Shown: piece after piece, positions 6,891-15,950 of the stretch
Layout of the letters: each line of letters opens with the position of its first letter
Numbering within the stretch: position 1 is the first letter of the stretch
NCBI GenBank assembly: GCA_943331295.2
Contig: CALQLA020000039.1
Span: forward strand, 1-49,098
Source: Bordetella parapertussis
Lineage (GTDB): Bacteria; Pseudomonadota; Gammaproteobacteria; Burkholderiales; Casimicrobiaceae
DNA: 49,098 nucleotides
Direction: 5' to 3'
Program-made: the position numbers and the translations under genes
The notes under the pieces: generated by a model
Databases searched by the model: none
Told to the model about the DNA's origin: nothing
Seen by the model: only the letters and a program-made list of their open reading frames with translations

Positions 6891-9188
6891 TCAGTGCGCG
6901 GCGTCGGCGACGGCAAACGCCGCGGGAGGCTCGCCGCGCCTATGCCGCTCGACCATCGTGGTGTACGCCGCCTCGACCTGCCGGCGGAAGCCGTCGGTGT
7001 CGAAGAGCGGCAGCGCGAGCCGGTCGCGCGCGAGCCGCGCGCGGAAGTCCGCGAGCCGCGCCGGATCGCGCGCAAGCTCGAGCGCCAGCGCCTCGTAGGC
7101 GGCGGCATCATCCGTGACGAGCTCGGGCAGCCCGACCGCATGGAGCAGGCTGCCCGCCACCCGCGACGCGAAGCTCCGCCCCACGCAGGTCAGCACCGGC
7201 AGGCCGGACCACAGCGCGTCGCTCGCCGTGGTATGCGCGTTGTACGGCAGCGTATCGACGAACAGATCCGCCAGCCGGTGCCGTGCCAGATGCTCCGCCA
7301 ACGGCATCCGCGGCGCGAACACCAGCCGCGCCGGATCAATGCCGTGCTCCCCGGCCTCGCGCCGCAGGTTGCGCTCGGCCGCCGGGTCGCCCGCGAGCAG
7401 CCACAGCACCGCGCCGTCGACCTGTCGCAAGAGCCGCATCCAGGTGTCGAACACCGCCGGCGTGATCTTGTAGCTGTTGTTGAAGCAGCAGTAGACGAAC
7501 CTGGCCTCGGGCAGCCCGGCCTCGGCGCGTGTCGGCGTGCGCGCCGCGATCGCGCGCGTCGCGTCGTTCACCTGGTAGCAGCCGCGAAGATGCACGACCG
7601 CCTCCCGGTAGTGCATCCGATCGGCCGCGGGAATCACGAACGGATCGCCGAGCACGTAGTCGATGAAGCCCGCCCCCATCGTTCCCGGATAGCCCAGGTA
7701 GCTGACCTGGATCGGCGCCGGACGGCGCAGCAGGATGCCCGGCCGCGAATCCTTCGTGTAGCCCTTCAAATCGACCGCGATGTCGATCTCCAGCTCGCGC
7801 AGCAGCGCCGCGACGTCGGCATCGCTCCTGTCGCGCACGTCGATGAAGCGGTCGAAGCCGGCGGAGAGCCGCGCGCGCATCTCGCTGCGATCGTCGGGGC
7901 CGAACGAGATGCCATGGATCGCAAAGCGCTCGCGATCGTGCAGTTCGAACAGCCGCGCCGTCAGGTAGGCCGTGGCGTGGCTGTAGTAGTCCGCCGACAG
8001 GTACGCGACACGGATGCGGTCGTGCGCGTAGCGCTCGCCGTTCCACAGTGCTCGCCCGGGCGCGACCGCGGTGTCGCGAACGAAGACTTCCGCGCACGCG
8101 CGCTGCGCCGCGGGGTCGTCGGTCAGGCTGAGGAACGCGAACGGCGCGCAGACGGGCTGCTGCGCGGCAACGCCCGCGACGATGCGCGCCACCAGAGCGT
8201 CGCGGTCGGTCCAGTCGCACAGGTGCGCCCGGGCGTGCGCCACGTCGCCAGGCAGGTATTTCGACCCGGGATCGATCGCGAGCGCGCGGTCGTAGCTCGC
8301 GCCGGCCTCGTCGTGACGCTCGAGCTGCGTGAGCGCGATGCCCCGGTTGTGCAGCGCGGACGCGGCATCGGCACCCAGCGCAATCGCGCGGTCGTATGCG
8401 GCGACGGCCTCCTCGTTGCGTCGCAGCGCATTGAGCGCGATGCCGCGGTTGTAGTGCGCGGCCGGATGATCGGAGGCGAGCGCCAGCGCGCGGTCGTGGC
8501 AGCGCAGCGCCTCGGCGTGGTAACCCAGCGCGGCGAGCGCGTTGCCGCGGTTGGTGTGGGCGTCGGGAGAGCGGTGTTCCTGCGCCAGCGCGCGATCATA
8601 GTCGGCGAGCGCCTCGCGGTGCCGGTGCAGCTCGGCGTACGCGTTGCCGCGGTTGTTGAGGACATCCGCACGATCGGCTCGCAGAGCGAGCGCCGCGTCG
8701 TAGCTGGCGATCGCCTCGGCGGGCCGCCGCAGCAGTTGCAACGCATTGCCGCGATTGGCGAGCGCCGCGGCGAACGTCGGTCGCAGCGCGATCGCACGGT
8801 CGTAGCTGGCGACCGCATCGGCGTATCGACCGAGCGCGCCGAGTGCATTGCCGCGGTTGAAGAGGGCATCGGCGAAATCGGGCTTCAGCGCGACCGCACG
8901 GTCGTAGCTGGCGATGGCCTCGTCGTGGCGCCCCAGCGCCTGCAGCGCGAGGCCGGCGTTGGCCAGCGCCTCGGGGGCGTTCGGCCGCGCGCGCAGCGCG
9001 CGCCCGATGAGCGCGACTGCCTCCTCGTGCCGGCCCTGCTGCAAGCGCAGCACGCCGAGCAGGTGGCGGCCGTCGAAGTTGTCCGGCTGCGCATTCAGCA
9101 CCGCGCGGTAGACGGGCTCGGCATCGGCAAGCCGGCCCTGCTGGTGCAGGCCGATCGCCTGCTGGAGAAGTTGGTTGACGTTGGACAT
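6891..9188 (-). CDS. TPR-repeat O-GlcNAc-transferase-like (GT41) glycosyltransferase, copy 1
   Basis: This 765-residue soluble protein has nine 34-residue TPR units (about residues 7-312; for example 'NRGNALGALGRYADAVASYD'). A GT41 catalytic region follows at about 350-755. Family hallmarks are the His in 'VAYLSADYYSHATAYL', 'PAPIQVSYLGYPGTMGAGF', the Lys in 'CCFNNSYKITP' (equivalent to the UDP-contacting Lys of OGT) and 'LPYNAHTTASDALWSG'. The likely activity is transfer of a sugar from a nucleotide donor to Ser/Thr of a protein in the cytoplasm. The ATG at 9188 begins 'MSNVNQLLQQAIGLHQQG', a proper first TPR. An open frame continues upstream through the neighbouring paralogue, but that part is a shifted-frame shadow. 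It lies 53 bases downstream of copy 2 on the same strand. Confidence 0.9.
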   Translation of the reverse strand: MSNVNQLLQQAIGLHQQGRLADAEPVYRAVLNAQPDNFDGRHLLGVLRLQQGRHEEAVALIGRALRARPNAPEALANAGLALQALGRHDEAIASYDRAVALKPDFADALFNRGNALGALGRYADAVASYDRAIALRPTFAAALANRGNALQLLRRPAEAIASYDAALALRADRADVLNNRGNAYAELHRHREALADYDRALAQEHRSPDAHTNRGNALAALGYHAEALRCHDRALALASDHPAAHYNRGIALNALRRNEEAVAAYDRAIALGADAASALHNRGIALTQLERHDEAGASYDRALAIDPGSKYLPGDVAHARAHLCDWTDRDALVARIVAGVAAQQPVCAPFAFLSLTDDPAAQRACAEVFVRDTAVAPGRALWNGERYAHDRIRVAYLSADYYSHATAYLTARLFELHDRERFAIHGISFGPDDRSEMRARLSAGFDRFIDVRDRSDADVAALLRELEIDIAVDLKGYTKDSRPGILLRRPAPIQVSYLGYPGTMGAGFIDYVLGDPFVIPAADRMHYREAVVHLRGCYQVNDATRAIAARTPTRAEAGLPEARFVYCCFNNSYKITPAVFDTWMRLLRQVDGAVLWLLAGDPAAERNLRREAGEHGIDPARLVFAPRMPLAEHLARHRLADLFVDTLPYNAHTTASDALWSGLPVLTCVGRSFASRVAGSLLHAVGLPELVTDDAAAYEALALELARDPARLADFRARLARDRLALPLFDTDGFRRQVEAAYTTMVERHRRGEPPAAFAVADAAH

Positions 9189-9241
9189 CGGGGGCGTAGC
9201 GGGAGGTGCAGTCGGGTGGAAAGAGGTCGATGGCCCGTGCT

Positions 9242-11773
9242 CTAGTGATCGCTGCGCGGCACGGCGAAGGCGCACGGCTCGGCGCCGGCGAGATGGCATT
9301 CCATCATCGTCGCATAGGCGGCCTCGATGTGCCGGCGGAAGCGGTCGGTGTCGAACAGCGGCGCCGTGGCGCGGTTGCGCGCGAGCCTGTCCCGGCTCGC
9401 CGCGAGGAGCGCCGGCTGCCGCGCCAACTGCAGCGCGCGATCCTCGTAGTCGCGCAGGTCGGCCGCGATCATTTCGGGCAACCCGGCCGCGTGCAGCAGG
9501 CTCGCCCCCACGCGCCCGGCGAACGTCGTGCCGAGCGCAGTGAGCACCGGCAGGCCGGCCCACAGCGCGTCGCTCGCCGTGGTGTGCGCATTCGACGGCA
9601 GCGAATCGAGGAACAGGTCGGCAAGGCGGAAGCGGGCGACATACTCGGGATAGGACACGCGCGGCGCGAGAACGATCCGCACCGGATCGACGCCGCGCGC
9701 CTCGGCCTCGGCGTGGAGATTGCGGCCCACCGCCTCGCCTTCGTCGCGCAGCCACAGCACGCTGCCTTCGACCGCGTGCAGGAGCCGCATCCAGATGTCC
9801 CACAGCGGCGGGGTGATCTTGTACGGATTGTTGAAGCAGCAGAAGACGATGCCGGCCACCGACAGCCCCGCCTCGGCGCGCGTGCGCATACCCTCGCCCG
9901 GGCCCCGCGTGGTATCGATCACCATGTACGAATCCGGCAACGCGACGACGTGTTCCGCATAGCGGGCCGCCGCCGCCGCGGGCGTCACGATGCCGTCGCC
10001 GAGAAGGTAGTCGATGCAGTCCGTGCCCAACGTGCCGGGGAAGCCCAGCCAACTCGCCTGCACCGGCGCCGGATGGCGGGCGAGGATGCCGGGCCGCGAG
10101 CCGCGCGTGTATCCCATCAGGTCGACCAGGATGTCGACTTCGAGCTCGCCGATCAGCGCCGCCGCATCCGCGTCGCTGCGATTCTCGAGCGGGATGAACC
10201 GGTCGAACGCCGCCACCAGCCGCGACCGCAGCGCGCCCTCCTCGTCGGGCCCGAGCGAGAGTGCCAGCACCTCGAACCGATGCCGGTCGTGCCGCTCGAT
10301 CAGCTCGACGATCAGCGACGCCACCGGATGGTCGCGAAAATCCGCGGACAGGTACGCGACCCGGATCCGGTCGTGCGGATAGCGCTGCCGGTTCCAGCCC
10401 GCGCGCGGGACAGCGGCGAACTCGCCGCGCGCGTGGATCTCGGCGCACTGCCGCTGCAACGCGGGATCGCCGGTCATGCCGAGGAACGAGAACGGCACGA
10501 TGACGGGCTTGCCGGCCGCCACACCCGCGGCGAGGTCGGAAAGCGTGCGCGCATAGTCGCGCCAATCGCACAGCAGCGCCCGCGTGAAAGCGAGATCGCC
10601 GGCCGCGTAGGGGAAATCCGGGTCGGCAGCCACCACCGCTTCCAGCGACGCCTGCGCCTCCTCGCGGCGGCCGAGTTCGCGCAGCGCCAGCCCGCGGTTG
10701 CGCTGCGCCGCCACGAAGCCGGGACGCAGCGCCAGCGCGCGGTCGTAATCGGCGAGCGCCGCTTCCGTACGGCCCAGTGCATGCAGCGCGAGGCCGCGGT
10801 TGTTGAGGGCCTCGACGTAGCCCGGGTCGAGCCGCAGCGCCTCGGCGTAGTCGACCACGGCCTCGTCGTCGCGGCCGAGCGCGTGCAGCGCGTTGCCGCG
10901 GTTGTAGTAGTTCCTGGCGTTGCCGCCGGCGAGACCCAGCGCCGCGTCGTAGGCGAGGATGGCCTCGTCGTGGCAGCCTTGCGCCGCCAGCGCATTGCCG
11001 CGATTGCCCAGCGCATCCGCGTAGTCCGGCCGGAGCGCCAGCGCGGCGTCGTAGCTCGCGATGGCCACGTCGTGGCGGCCCTGCGCCGCCAGCGCGTTGC
11101 CGCGGTTGTTCAGGGCCTCGGGGAACGCCGGCCGGGTCGCCAGCGCGCGATCGTACGACGCCACCGCGTCGCCGTACCGACCGAGCGCGTGTGCGGCCAC
11201 GCCGCGGTTGTTGTGCACGTCCGTTGCGGCCGGGTCGAGCGCGAGCGCGCGGTCGTAGCCGGCGATCGCCTCGGCGTGGCGGCCGAGGGCCTGCAGCGTG
11301 TCGCCGCGCCGCACGTGCGCGGCAACGAATCCGGGGCGCTGCGCGATCGCGGCGTCGAAGCTCGCCAGCGCCGCGTCGTGCCAGCCCAGCGCGCCCTGCA
11401 CGATGCCGCGGTTGAACAGCGCATCGGTGTAGCCGGGCCGCAGCGCCAGCGCGTCGTCGTAGCACTGCAACGCCTCGTCGAGGCGATGCAGGCTGAGCAG
11501 CGCGAGCCCCCGGTTCGACAGCGCCTCGGGAACGCCGGGCTTCACCTTCAGCGCCTCGGCGATGAGAGCCGCCGCCTCCTCGTGCCGGCCCTGCTGGAGC
11601 CGGATCACGCCGAGCAGGTGGCGCGCATCGAAGTGACCGGGCTGCGCGTCGATCACGGCGCGACAGAGCGGCTCGGCCTCGACCAGCCGGCCCTGGTCGT
11701 GCAGCGCGCCCGCCTCCCGGAACGTCGCGGCGACGTCGATGGCCGGCTTCTTCCCGAACAGGAACTTCAGCAT
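9242..11773 (-). CDS. TPR-repeat O-GlcNAc-transferase-like (GT41) glycosyltransferase, copy 2
   Basis: This 843-residue paralogue of the adjacent gene has eleven TPR units (about residues 14-388). The GT41 region (about 430-835) contains 'VAYLSADFRDHPVASL', 'PVQASWLGFPGTLG', 'CCFNNPYKITPPLWDIW' and 'LPSNAHTTASDALWAG'. The ATG at 11773 gives 'MLKFLFGKKPAID', a short basic/hydrophobic N-terminus that recurs on two other TPR transferases in this window, which supports this start over the ATG at 11896. Units 7 and 8 are nearly identical ('NRGNALAAQG' in both), indicating recent repeat gain. It diverges from coaBC. The acceptor protein is unknown. Confidence 0.9.
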   Translation of the reverse strand: MLKFLFGKKPAIDVAATFREAGALHDQGRLVEAEPLCRAVIDAQPGHFDARHLLGVIRLQQGRHEEAAALIAEALKVKPGVPEALSNRGLALLSLHRLDEALQCYDDALALRPGYTDALFNRGIVQGALGWHDAALASFDAAIAQRPGFVAAHVRRGDTLQALGRHAEAIAGYDRALALDPAATDVHNNRGVAAHALGRYGDAVASYDRALATRPAFPEALNNRGNALAAQGRHDVAIASYDAALALRPDYADALGNRGNALAAQGCHDEAILAYDAALGLAGGNARNYYNRGNALHALGRDDEAVVDYAEALRLDPGYVEALNNRGLALHALGRTEAALADYDRALALRPGFVAAQRNRGLALRELGRREEAQASLEAVVAADPDFPYAAGDLAFTRALLCDWRDYARTLSDLAAGVAAGKPVIVPFSFLGMTGDPALQRQCAEIHARGEFAAVPRAGWNRQRYPHDRIRVAYLSADFRDHPVASLIVELIERHDRHRFEVLALSLGPDEEGALRSRLVAAFDRFIPLENRSDADAAALIGELEVDILVDLMGYTRGSRPGILARHPAPVQASWLGFPGTLGTDCIDYLLGDGIVTPAAAAARYAEHVVALPDSYMVIDTTRGPGEGMRTRAEAGLSVAGIVFCCFNNPYKITPPLWDIWMRLLHAVEGSVLWLRDEGEAVGRNLHAEAEARGVDPVRIVLAPRVSYPEYVARFRLADLFLDSLPSNAHTTASDALWAGLPVLTALGTTFAGRVGASLLHAAGLPEMIAADLRDYEDRALQLARQPALLAASRDRLARNRATAPLFDTDRFRRHIEAAYATMMECHLAGAEPCAFAVPRSDH

Positions 11774-11983
11774 TGCGCCGGGAATGAGAAAGGGGAAAGC
11801 GAGGTGTGTTTCATCAGAGGTCGCCGCCGGGAGCAGCGACGATTCGGGAGGTGTAAACTGCGCGCGTCGACACAACGAGAACGTGCCTGCGCGCAAATGC
11901 CCGCAGACGCGCGAAACCTGCGCGGCAACCGGCGCCGCCGGAAACGGCTGTCCCGGTCACCAATCTGCCATAGGGATGCGCAA

Positions 11984-13180
11984 TTGACAACGGAATCGCA
12001 ACCGCTGACCCGGATCGTGCTGGGACTCACCGGCGGCATCGCCGCGTACAAGGCGGCCGAGCTCGTGCGACTGTTCGTCAAGGCCGGCGTCCGGGTCGAC
12101 GTCGTGATGACGGCTGCCGCGTGCCAGTTCATCACGCCGATGACGATGCAGGCGCTCTCCGGCCGCCCGGTGCAGACCGACCTGTGGGCCACCGGCGTCG
12201 ACAACGGCATGGGCCACATCGACCTGACGCGCGGCGCCGACCTCCTGGTGGTGGCGCCCGCGTCGGCGGATTTCCTCGCCAAGCTCGCCAACGGCCACGC
12301 CGACGACCTGCTCTCCACGATGTGCAGCGCCCGCGACTGCCCGCTCTACGTCGCCCCGGCGATGAACCGGCAGATGTGGGCCAACGCCGCGACGCAGCGC
12401 AACGTCGCGCAGCTGCGCGCGGACGGCGTAAGCGTGCTGGGCCCTGACAGCGGCGAGCAGGCCTGCGGCGAAACCGGTGCCGGCCGCATGCTGGAGCCCG
12501 AGGCGATCCTCGCCGCGCTGCTCGCGGCGCGACAGCCGCGCGTGCTCGCCGGCAAGCGCGTGCTGCTGACCGCAGGGCCGACGTTCGAGGCGATCGACCC
12601 GGTGCGCGGCATCACCAACTCAAGCTCGGGCAAGATGGGCTACGCGCTCGCGCAGGCCGCGGCCGAGGCCGGCGCCACCGTCACGCTGGTGAGCGGGCCG
12701 ACCGCGCTGGCCGCGCCACCGGGCGTGACCCGAGTGCAGGTGAAGAGCGCCGCCGAGATGGCCGCCGCGGTCGATGCCGCGCTGATCGATGGCACCTGCG
12801 ACGTCTTCATCGCCGTCGCGGCGGTCGCCGACTACACGCCGGAGCAGCCCTCCGAGCGCAAGCTCAAGAAGGACGGCGGGCCGCTGACCCTGGCGCTGAA
12901 GCCCACCGTCGACATCCTCGCCGCCGTCGCCGCGCGCCCCGGCGCGCCGTTCTGCGTGGGCTTTGCCGCGGAGAGCCACGACGTCCTGCGCCACGCCGAG
13001 GAAAAGCGCCGCCGCAAGAAGCTGCCGCTGCTGATCGCCAACCGGGCGCAGGACGCGCTGGGCAGCGACGACAACGAGGTGACGCTGCTGGACGACGCCG
13101 GCGCGCACCCGCTGCCGCGGATGGACAAGCTCGCGCTGGCGAGACGGCTGGTGGGGGAGATTGCGCGGAGGCTGGCGTAG
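11984..13180 (+). CDS. coaBC: Bifunctional phosphopantothenoylcysteine decarboxylase/phosphopantothenate-cysteine ligase
   Basis: This 398-residue enzyme catalyses two consecutive steps of coenzyme A synthesis. The N-terminal CoaC flavoprotein has 'LGLTGGIAAYKAAELV', the catalytic His78 in 'GMGHIDLTRGAD', 'APAMNRQMW' and Cys161 in 'EQACGETGAGRM'. The C-terminal CoaB domain has 'GPTFEAIDPVRGITNSSSGK', 'VAAVADYTP' and the 'KLKK' lysines. No ATG is available in frame; the TTG at 11984 follows AGGG by eight bases and gives the usual length. In many Proteobacteria dut follows directly; here dut is 16 kb away. The gene ends eight bases from the convergent aminotransferase gene. Confidence 0.95.
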   Translation: MTTESQPLTRIVLGLTGGIAAYKAAELVRLFVKAGVRVDVVMTAAACQFITPMTMQALSGRPVQTDLWATGVDNGMGHIDLTRGADLLVVAPASADFLAKLANGHADDLLSTMCSARDCPLYVAPAMNRQMWANAATQRNVAQLRADGVSVLGPDSGEQACGETGAGRMLEPEAILAALLAARQPRVLAGKRVLLTAGPTFEAIDPVRGITNSSSGKMGYALAQAAAEAGATVTLVSGPTALAAPPGVTRVQVKSAAEMAAAVDAALIDGTCDVFIAVAAVADYTPEQPSERKLKKDGGPLTLALKPTVDILAAVAARPGAPFCVGFAAESHDVLRHAEEKRRRKKLPLLIANRAQDALGSDDNEVTLLDDAGAHPLPRMDKLALARRLVGEIARRLA

Positions 13181-13188
13181 CTCGCGCG

Positions 13189-14325
13189 TCAGACTGCGGC
13201 CGCCAGCGCGGCGACAACTTCCGCCTGCGCCACCGCATCGAGGCCGATCGAGAACGGCACCCCGATCAGCCGCCGCCCGATCTCGTCGGCCACCGGCACG
13301 GGCAGGTGCGCGATGTGCTGGAATGCGCGGTGGTTGTTGATCGTCGGCAGGTACCAGCGTCGCGTGGCGATGCCCGCCGAGACAAGGCTCTGCTCGGCCC
13401 GATTGCGCACCGACTCCGAAGCCAGCAGGAAGCAGAAGACGCTGCGCACCGCCGCATCCGGCATGGCCTGCCACTGCGTCGCAAGCCCGGGCACGCCGCG
13501 GATCGCCGCCGAATAGTCGTGAAAGAGGGCGCGCCGGCGCGCGGAATTCTCCGGCCACTGGTCGAGGCTCGCGAGCGCGACGGCCGCGTGGTACTCGGAC
13601 AGCTTCGAGTTGGTGCCGACCATCGTCGTCGTTCCGATCTGCACTGTCGGATCGGTGAGGTTGATGCCGAAGTTCGACAGTTGCCGCATGGCCGCGGCGA
13701 ATTCGGGCGAGCGCGTGACCACGAACCCGCCCTCGCCGGCCGCCAGGGGCTTGGTCGCGTGGAGGCTGAATACCGCGCAGGTGGGCCCCGGGTCTTCCTG
13801 GTTGCCGAAGCCCGCCGCGGCGTCGATCACAACCGGCACGCCGGTGCGTTCGTGGAAGTCGTCCCAACCGCGCGCGTCCTGCGGGCAGCCGAACGTCACG
13901 ACCGGAACAACGGCCCTGATCGCTTCGTGCCGCAGTGCCTCAGTCGCGATCTCGGGGGTGAGGAGCCAGGACTTGGGATCGACGTCGGCGACGATCGGGG
14001 TGAGCCCGGCGGACAATACCGCAACAGCCGTTGCAACGAACGTCAGTGCAGGGACCAGCACCGGGGCGCCGGGGGGCAGCTCAAGCGCGCGCAGCGCGAG
14101 CTCGATGCCGGCGGTGGCGGTGCTCATCGTGACGACATGGGGGGCAGGCTCGCCGCCTTGCACGAAGGTCGCGGCAAGGCGGGCTTCCAGCTCGCGGACC
14201 AGGGGGCCGAAGTTGGAGTACCAGTGATTGGCGTCGATGCGCTCCAGATACGGCGCAATCGCCGCGAGCTTGGGCAGCTCGGGGACCATCAGCGGGACGC
14301 GGATCGAAACGGGTTCTGGGAGCAT
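13189..14325 (-). CDS. DegT/DnrJ/EryC1-family PLP-dependent sugar aminotransferase
   Basis: This 378-residue fold-type I aminotransferase should make an amino sugar from a nucleotide keto-sugar. The PLP lysine is K192 in 'VFSLHATKPLAAGEGG', and the Asp that contacts the pyridine nitrogen is D168 in 'VVIDAAAGFG'. 'TMSTATAGIELALRALELPP' is the cofactor phosphate-binding region. The N-terminus lacks the usual 'PxxxPxxxxxE' run but has 'IDANHWYSNFGPLVRELE', as in related glycan-cluster proteins. A broken paralogue lies 1.2 kb upstream at 15570-15850. The gene is the last of the minus-strand island and converges on coaBC. The sugar substrate cannot be told from sequence alone. Confidence 0.88.
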   Translation of the reverse strand: MLPEPVSIRVPLMVPELPKLAAIAPYLERIDANHWYSNFGPLVRELEARLAATFVQGGEPAPHVVTMSTATAGIELALRALELPPGAPVLVPALTFVATAVAVLSAGLTPIVADVDPKSWLLTPEIATEALRHEAIRAVVPVVTFGCPQDARGWDDFHERTGVPVVIDAAAGFGNQEDPGPTCAVFSLHATKPLAAGEGGFVVTRSPEFAAAMRQLSNFGINLTDPTVQIGTTTMVGTNSKLSEYHAAVALASLDQWPENSARRRALFHDYSAAIRGVPGLATQWQAMPDAAVRSVFCFLLASESVRNRAEQSLVSAGIATRRWYLPTINNHRAFQHIAHLPVPVADEIGRRLIGVPFSIGLDAVAQAEVVAALAAAV

Positions 14326-14368
14326 CGCGCACAGTTACAGAAGGTGAGCGTTCGCCGCTCATTGTGCC

Positions 14369-15568
14369 TCAGAAAGCGGCGTCGCGGTCCTGCCGATCGT
14401 TGCCGGCGTGATGCTCGGCGTAGATGATCGAATCGTAGTAAAAGGTCGAGTGGTGGCGCAGCCGCAGCGTATAGTCCGGCGCCAACTCGCCGAGCAGCTT
14501 CCAGAGGTCCAGCAGATCATCGGCGAAGTGGTAGCCGGTGATGGCCATGCGCGGACGGCACTCCCGGATCAACCGCGCGGCGCCGCGAAGGGCGCGCTGC
14601 TCGAAGCCCTCGAGGTCCATCTTGATGAAGCTGACCTCCTCAAGCGCATCATCCAGTCGGGTCACCGGGGTGTCACCGGAATTTCCGCCGGCCTCGTCGA
14701 CGTGCGAACCCATCGCGCCGGTCGCCTGAAAACGAATCATTCCGGTGTAATCCCCCAGCGCCGAGTGGTGGGCGACGACGCCTTTCACATTCAACGCAGG
14801 CCTTGCGACCAGTCGGCCGAAGCTCTTGCCGTCGGGTTCGAACGCGTGGATGGCGCGGAACGCTCCCCCGGTTGCCGCGAGGACTTTGCACGCGGTATCA
14901 CCAATGTACGCGCCGGCGTCGCAGACGATCTCGTCGCTCCGGAGTCGGAACGTGGCGCCCGATGGGTACGCCGAAAAATACTCGTCTTCCGGACTGGTCA
15001 AGATATCGCGAAGGGCCATGCGGTCGTAGTTGAGGCGAAGCAGGAGGATCGAATCGAGGGTGCGCCGGCTGTAGTCGTCGCCCAGCGCGTCGCGGAACGC
15101 TCCCCATTCTTCCTGCCGCTGGATCGTGCGTTCGCGCATGTCGGCCGGCGTCTGGTAGACCGCGGGCAGGTCCAGTTCGGCGAGCACGGCGACGAGGTCG
15201 ATCCGCTCGATGCCGACATCCTGCAGGAGCCGGCCGAAGATCGCCTGTGCCATCAGGCTGCCCGAGAGGTCCACGGCAGCCAGGCCGGCGATCGCCGGCG
15301 CACGCGCGCGGAACTGGTCGGATGTCCAGCGCTCGACGCCGTGCACTGCCGCACAGTGGCCATGATCGTCCACGACGGCGACGACATTGCAGCACCCTTG
15401 CACGATCTTCGGCCCATAGATGGCGCCAAAGTGAGCACGCGGGCCGAGCAGTACGAGTGGTCGATCACGGATGCGGCGATTGGAGACAGGATAACGATCG
15501 TGCCATGCGTATGAGCGATAGTCGATCGCTCGACAGGTGACCGCGGACAGCGGCATGGTCACGGCCAT
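14369..15568 (-). CDS. FkbM-family SAM-dependent methyltransferase with N-terminal extension
   Basis: The C-terminal half has the FkbM layout: 'IVCDAGAYIGDTACKVLA' for SAM binding, 'IHAFEPDGKSF', and 'EEVSFIKMDLEGFEQRALRG' with the family Asp-Leu-Glu-Gly motif. It probably O-methylates a sugar hydroxyl. The first 150 residues contain a Rossmann-like stretch ('LVLLGPRAHFGAIYGPKI', then 'NVVAVVDDHG'). The frame is open back to 15850, but that part covers a degenerate aminotransferase. I therefore take the ATG at 15568 ('MAVTMPLS'), with ATG 15556 as an alternative; neither has a good ribosome-binding site. The product is 399 residues from 15568. It sits 43 bases upstream of the intact aminotransferase gene. 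Confidence 0.82.
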   Translation of the reverse strand: MAVTMPLSAVTCRAIDYRSYAWHDRYPVSNRRIRDRPLVLLGPRAHFGAIYGPKIVQGCCNVVAVVDDHGHCAAVHGVERWTSDQFRARAPAIAGLAAVDLSGSLMAQAIFGRLLQDVGIERIDLVAVLAELDLPAVYQTPADMRERTIQRQEEWGAFRDALGDDYSRRTLDSILLLRLNYDRMALRDILTSPEDEYFSAYPSGATFRLRSDEIVCDAGAYIGDTACKVLAATGGAFRAIHAFEPDGKSFGRLVARPALNVKGVVAHHSALGDYTGMIRFQATGAMGSHVDEAGGNSGDTPVTRLDDALEEVSFIKMDLEGFEQRALRGAARLIRECRPRMAITGYHFADDLLDLWKLLGELAPDYTLRLRHHSTFYYDSIIYAEHHAGNDRQDRDAAF

Positions 15569-15569
15569 A

Positions 15570-15850
15570 GTAGGGAACGACCGCCGGGGACCTGCCCCGG
15601 CACGCAGGGCGGCAGTTCCCACGGGCGCCGCGGACAATCGATTTCGCCAGTGGCGGTACTCATCGTCACGATCTAGAGTAGGCGTTAGCCATCGCGCTGG
15701 AAAAGGGCAGCAGGGCGGCCGCCCCACTCGCGAACCAGATGCGCCCTGGAGTACCAATGATCGGAGTCGATGCGCGCCAGCGCCGGCGCGATCGCCCCGC
15801 GATTCGGTGGCTCGGTGCCCACAGGTGTCGGCAGTCGCGGGAGTCAGCAT
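15570..15850 (-). pseudogene. Remnant of a second DegT-family aminotransferase (5' part)
   Basis: Read on the minus strand with frame changes, this stretch matches the N-terminus of the intact aminotransferase at 13189-14325. 'IAPALARIDSDHWYSRAHLV' parallels 'IAPYLERIDANHWYSNFGPL', and 'VTMSTATGEIDCPRRPWELP' parallels 'VTMSTATAGIELALRALELP'. The remnant begins with an ATGCT as the intact gene does, carries an early frameshift and an in-frame TAA after 'ALFQRDG', and is cut off where the FkbM gene begins. It is a dead partial duplicate. By accident it is open in the FkbM frame. Confidence 0.75.
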
Positions 15851-15950
15851 TCACGGCTCGTGCCCCTGCGTGCGGCACGCGCCGATTCGACGATTGCCGA
15901 CGCCCTGCGTTGTACTTGCCTAGTGAGGTACCCACACTCGCGTCGCGCAC

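Noticed and set aside
6891..11465. One continuous 1524-codon frame across both tandem GT41 genes
   Set aside because: The upstream half is a shifted frame of copy 2; the real first TPR of copy 1 begins at 9188.
6891..11773. Repetitive DNA that could be mistaken for a CRISPR or minisatellite
   Set aside because: The 102-base periodicity is in frame and encodes 34-residue TPR units.
9206..13180. A 1324-codon open frame running into coaBC
   Set aside because: Only the last 398 codons are coaBC. The rest is antisense to GT41 copy 2 and has no domain.
15569..15850. A 94-residue N-terminal extension of the FkbM methyltransferase
   Set aside because: The sequence is a decayed aminotransferase that happens to be open in this frame.
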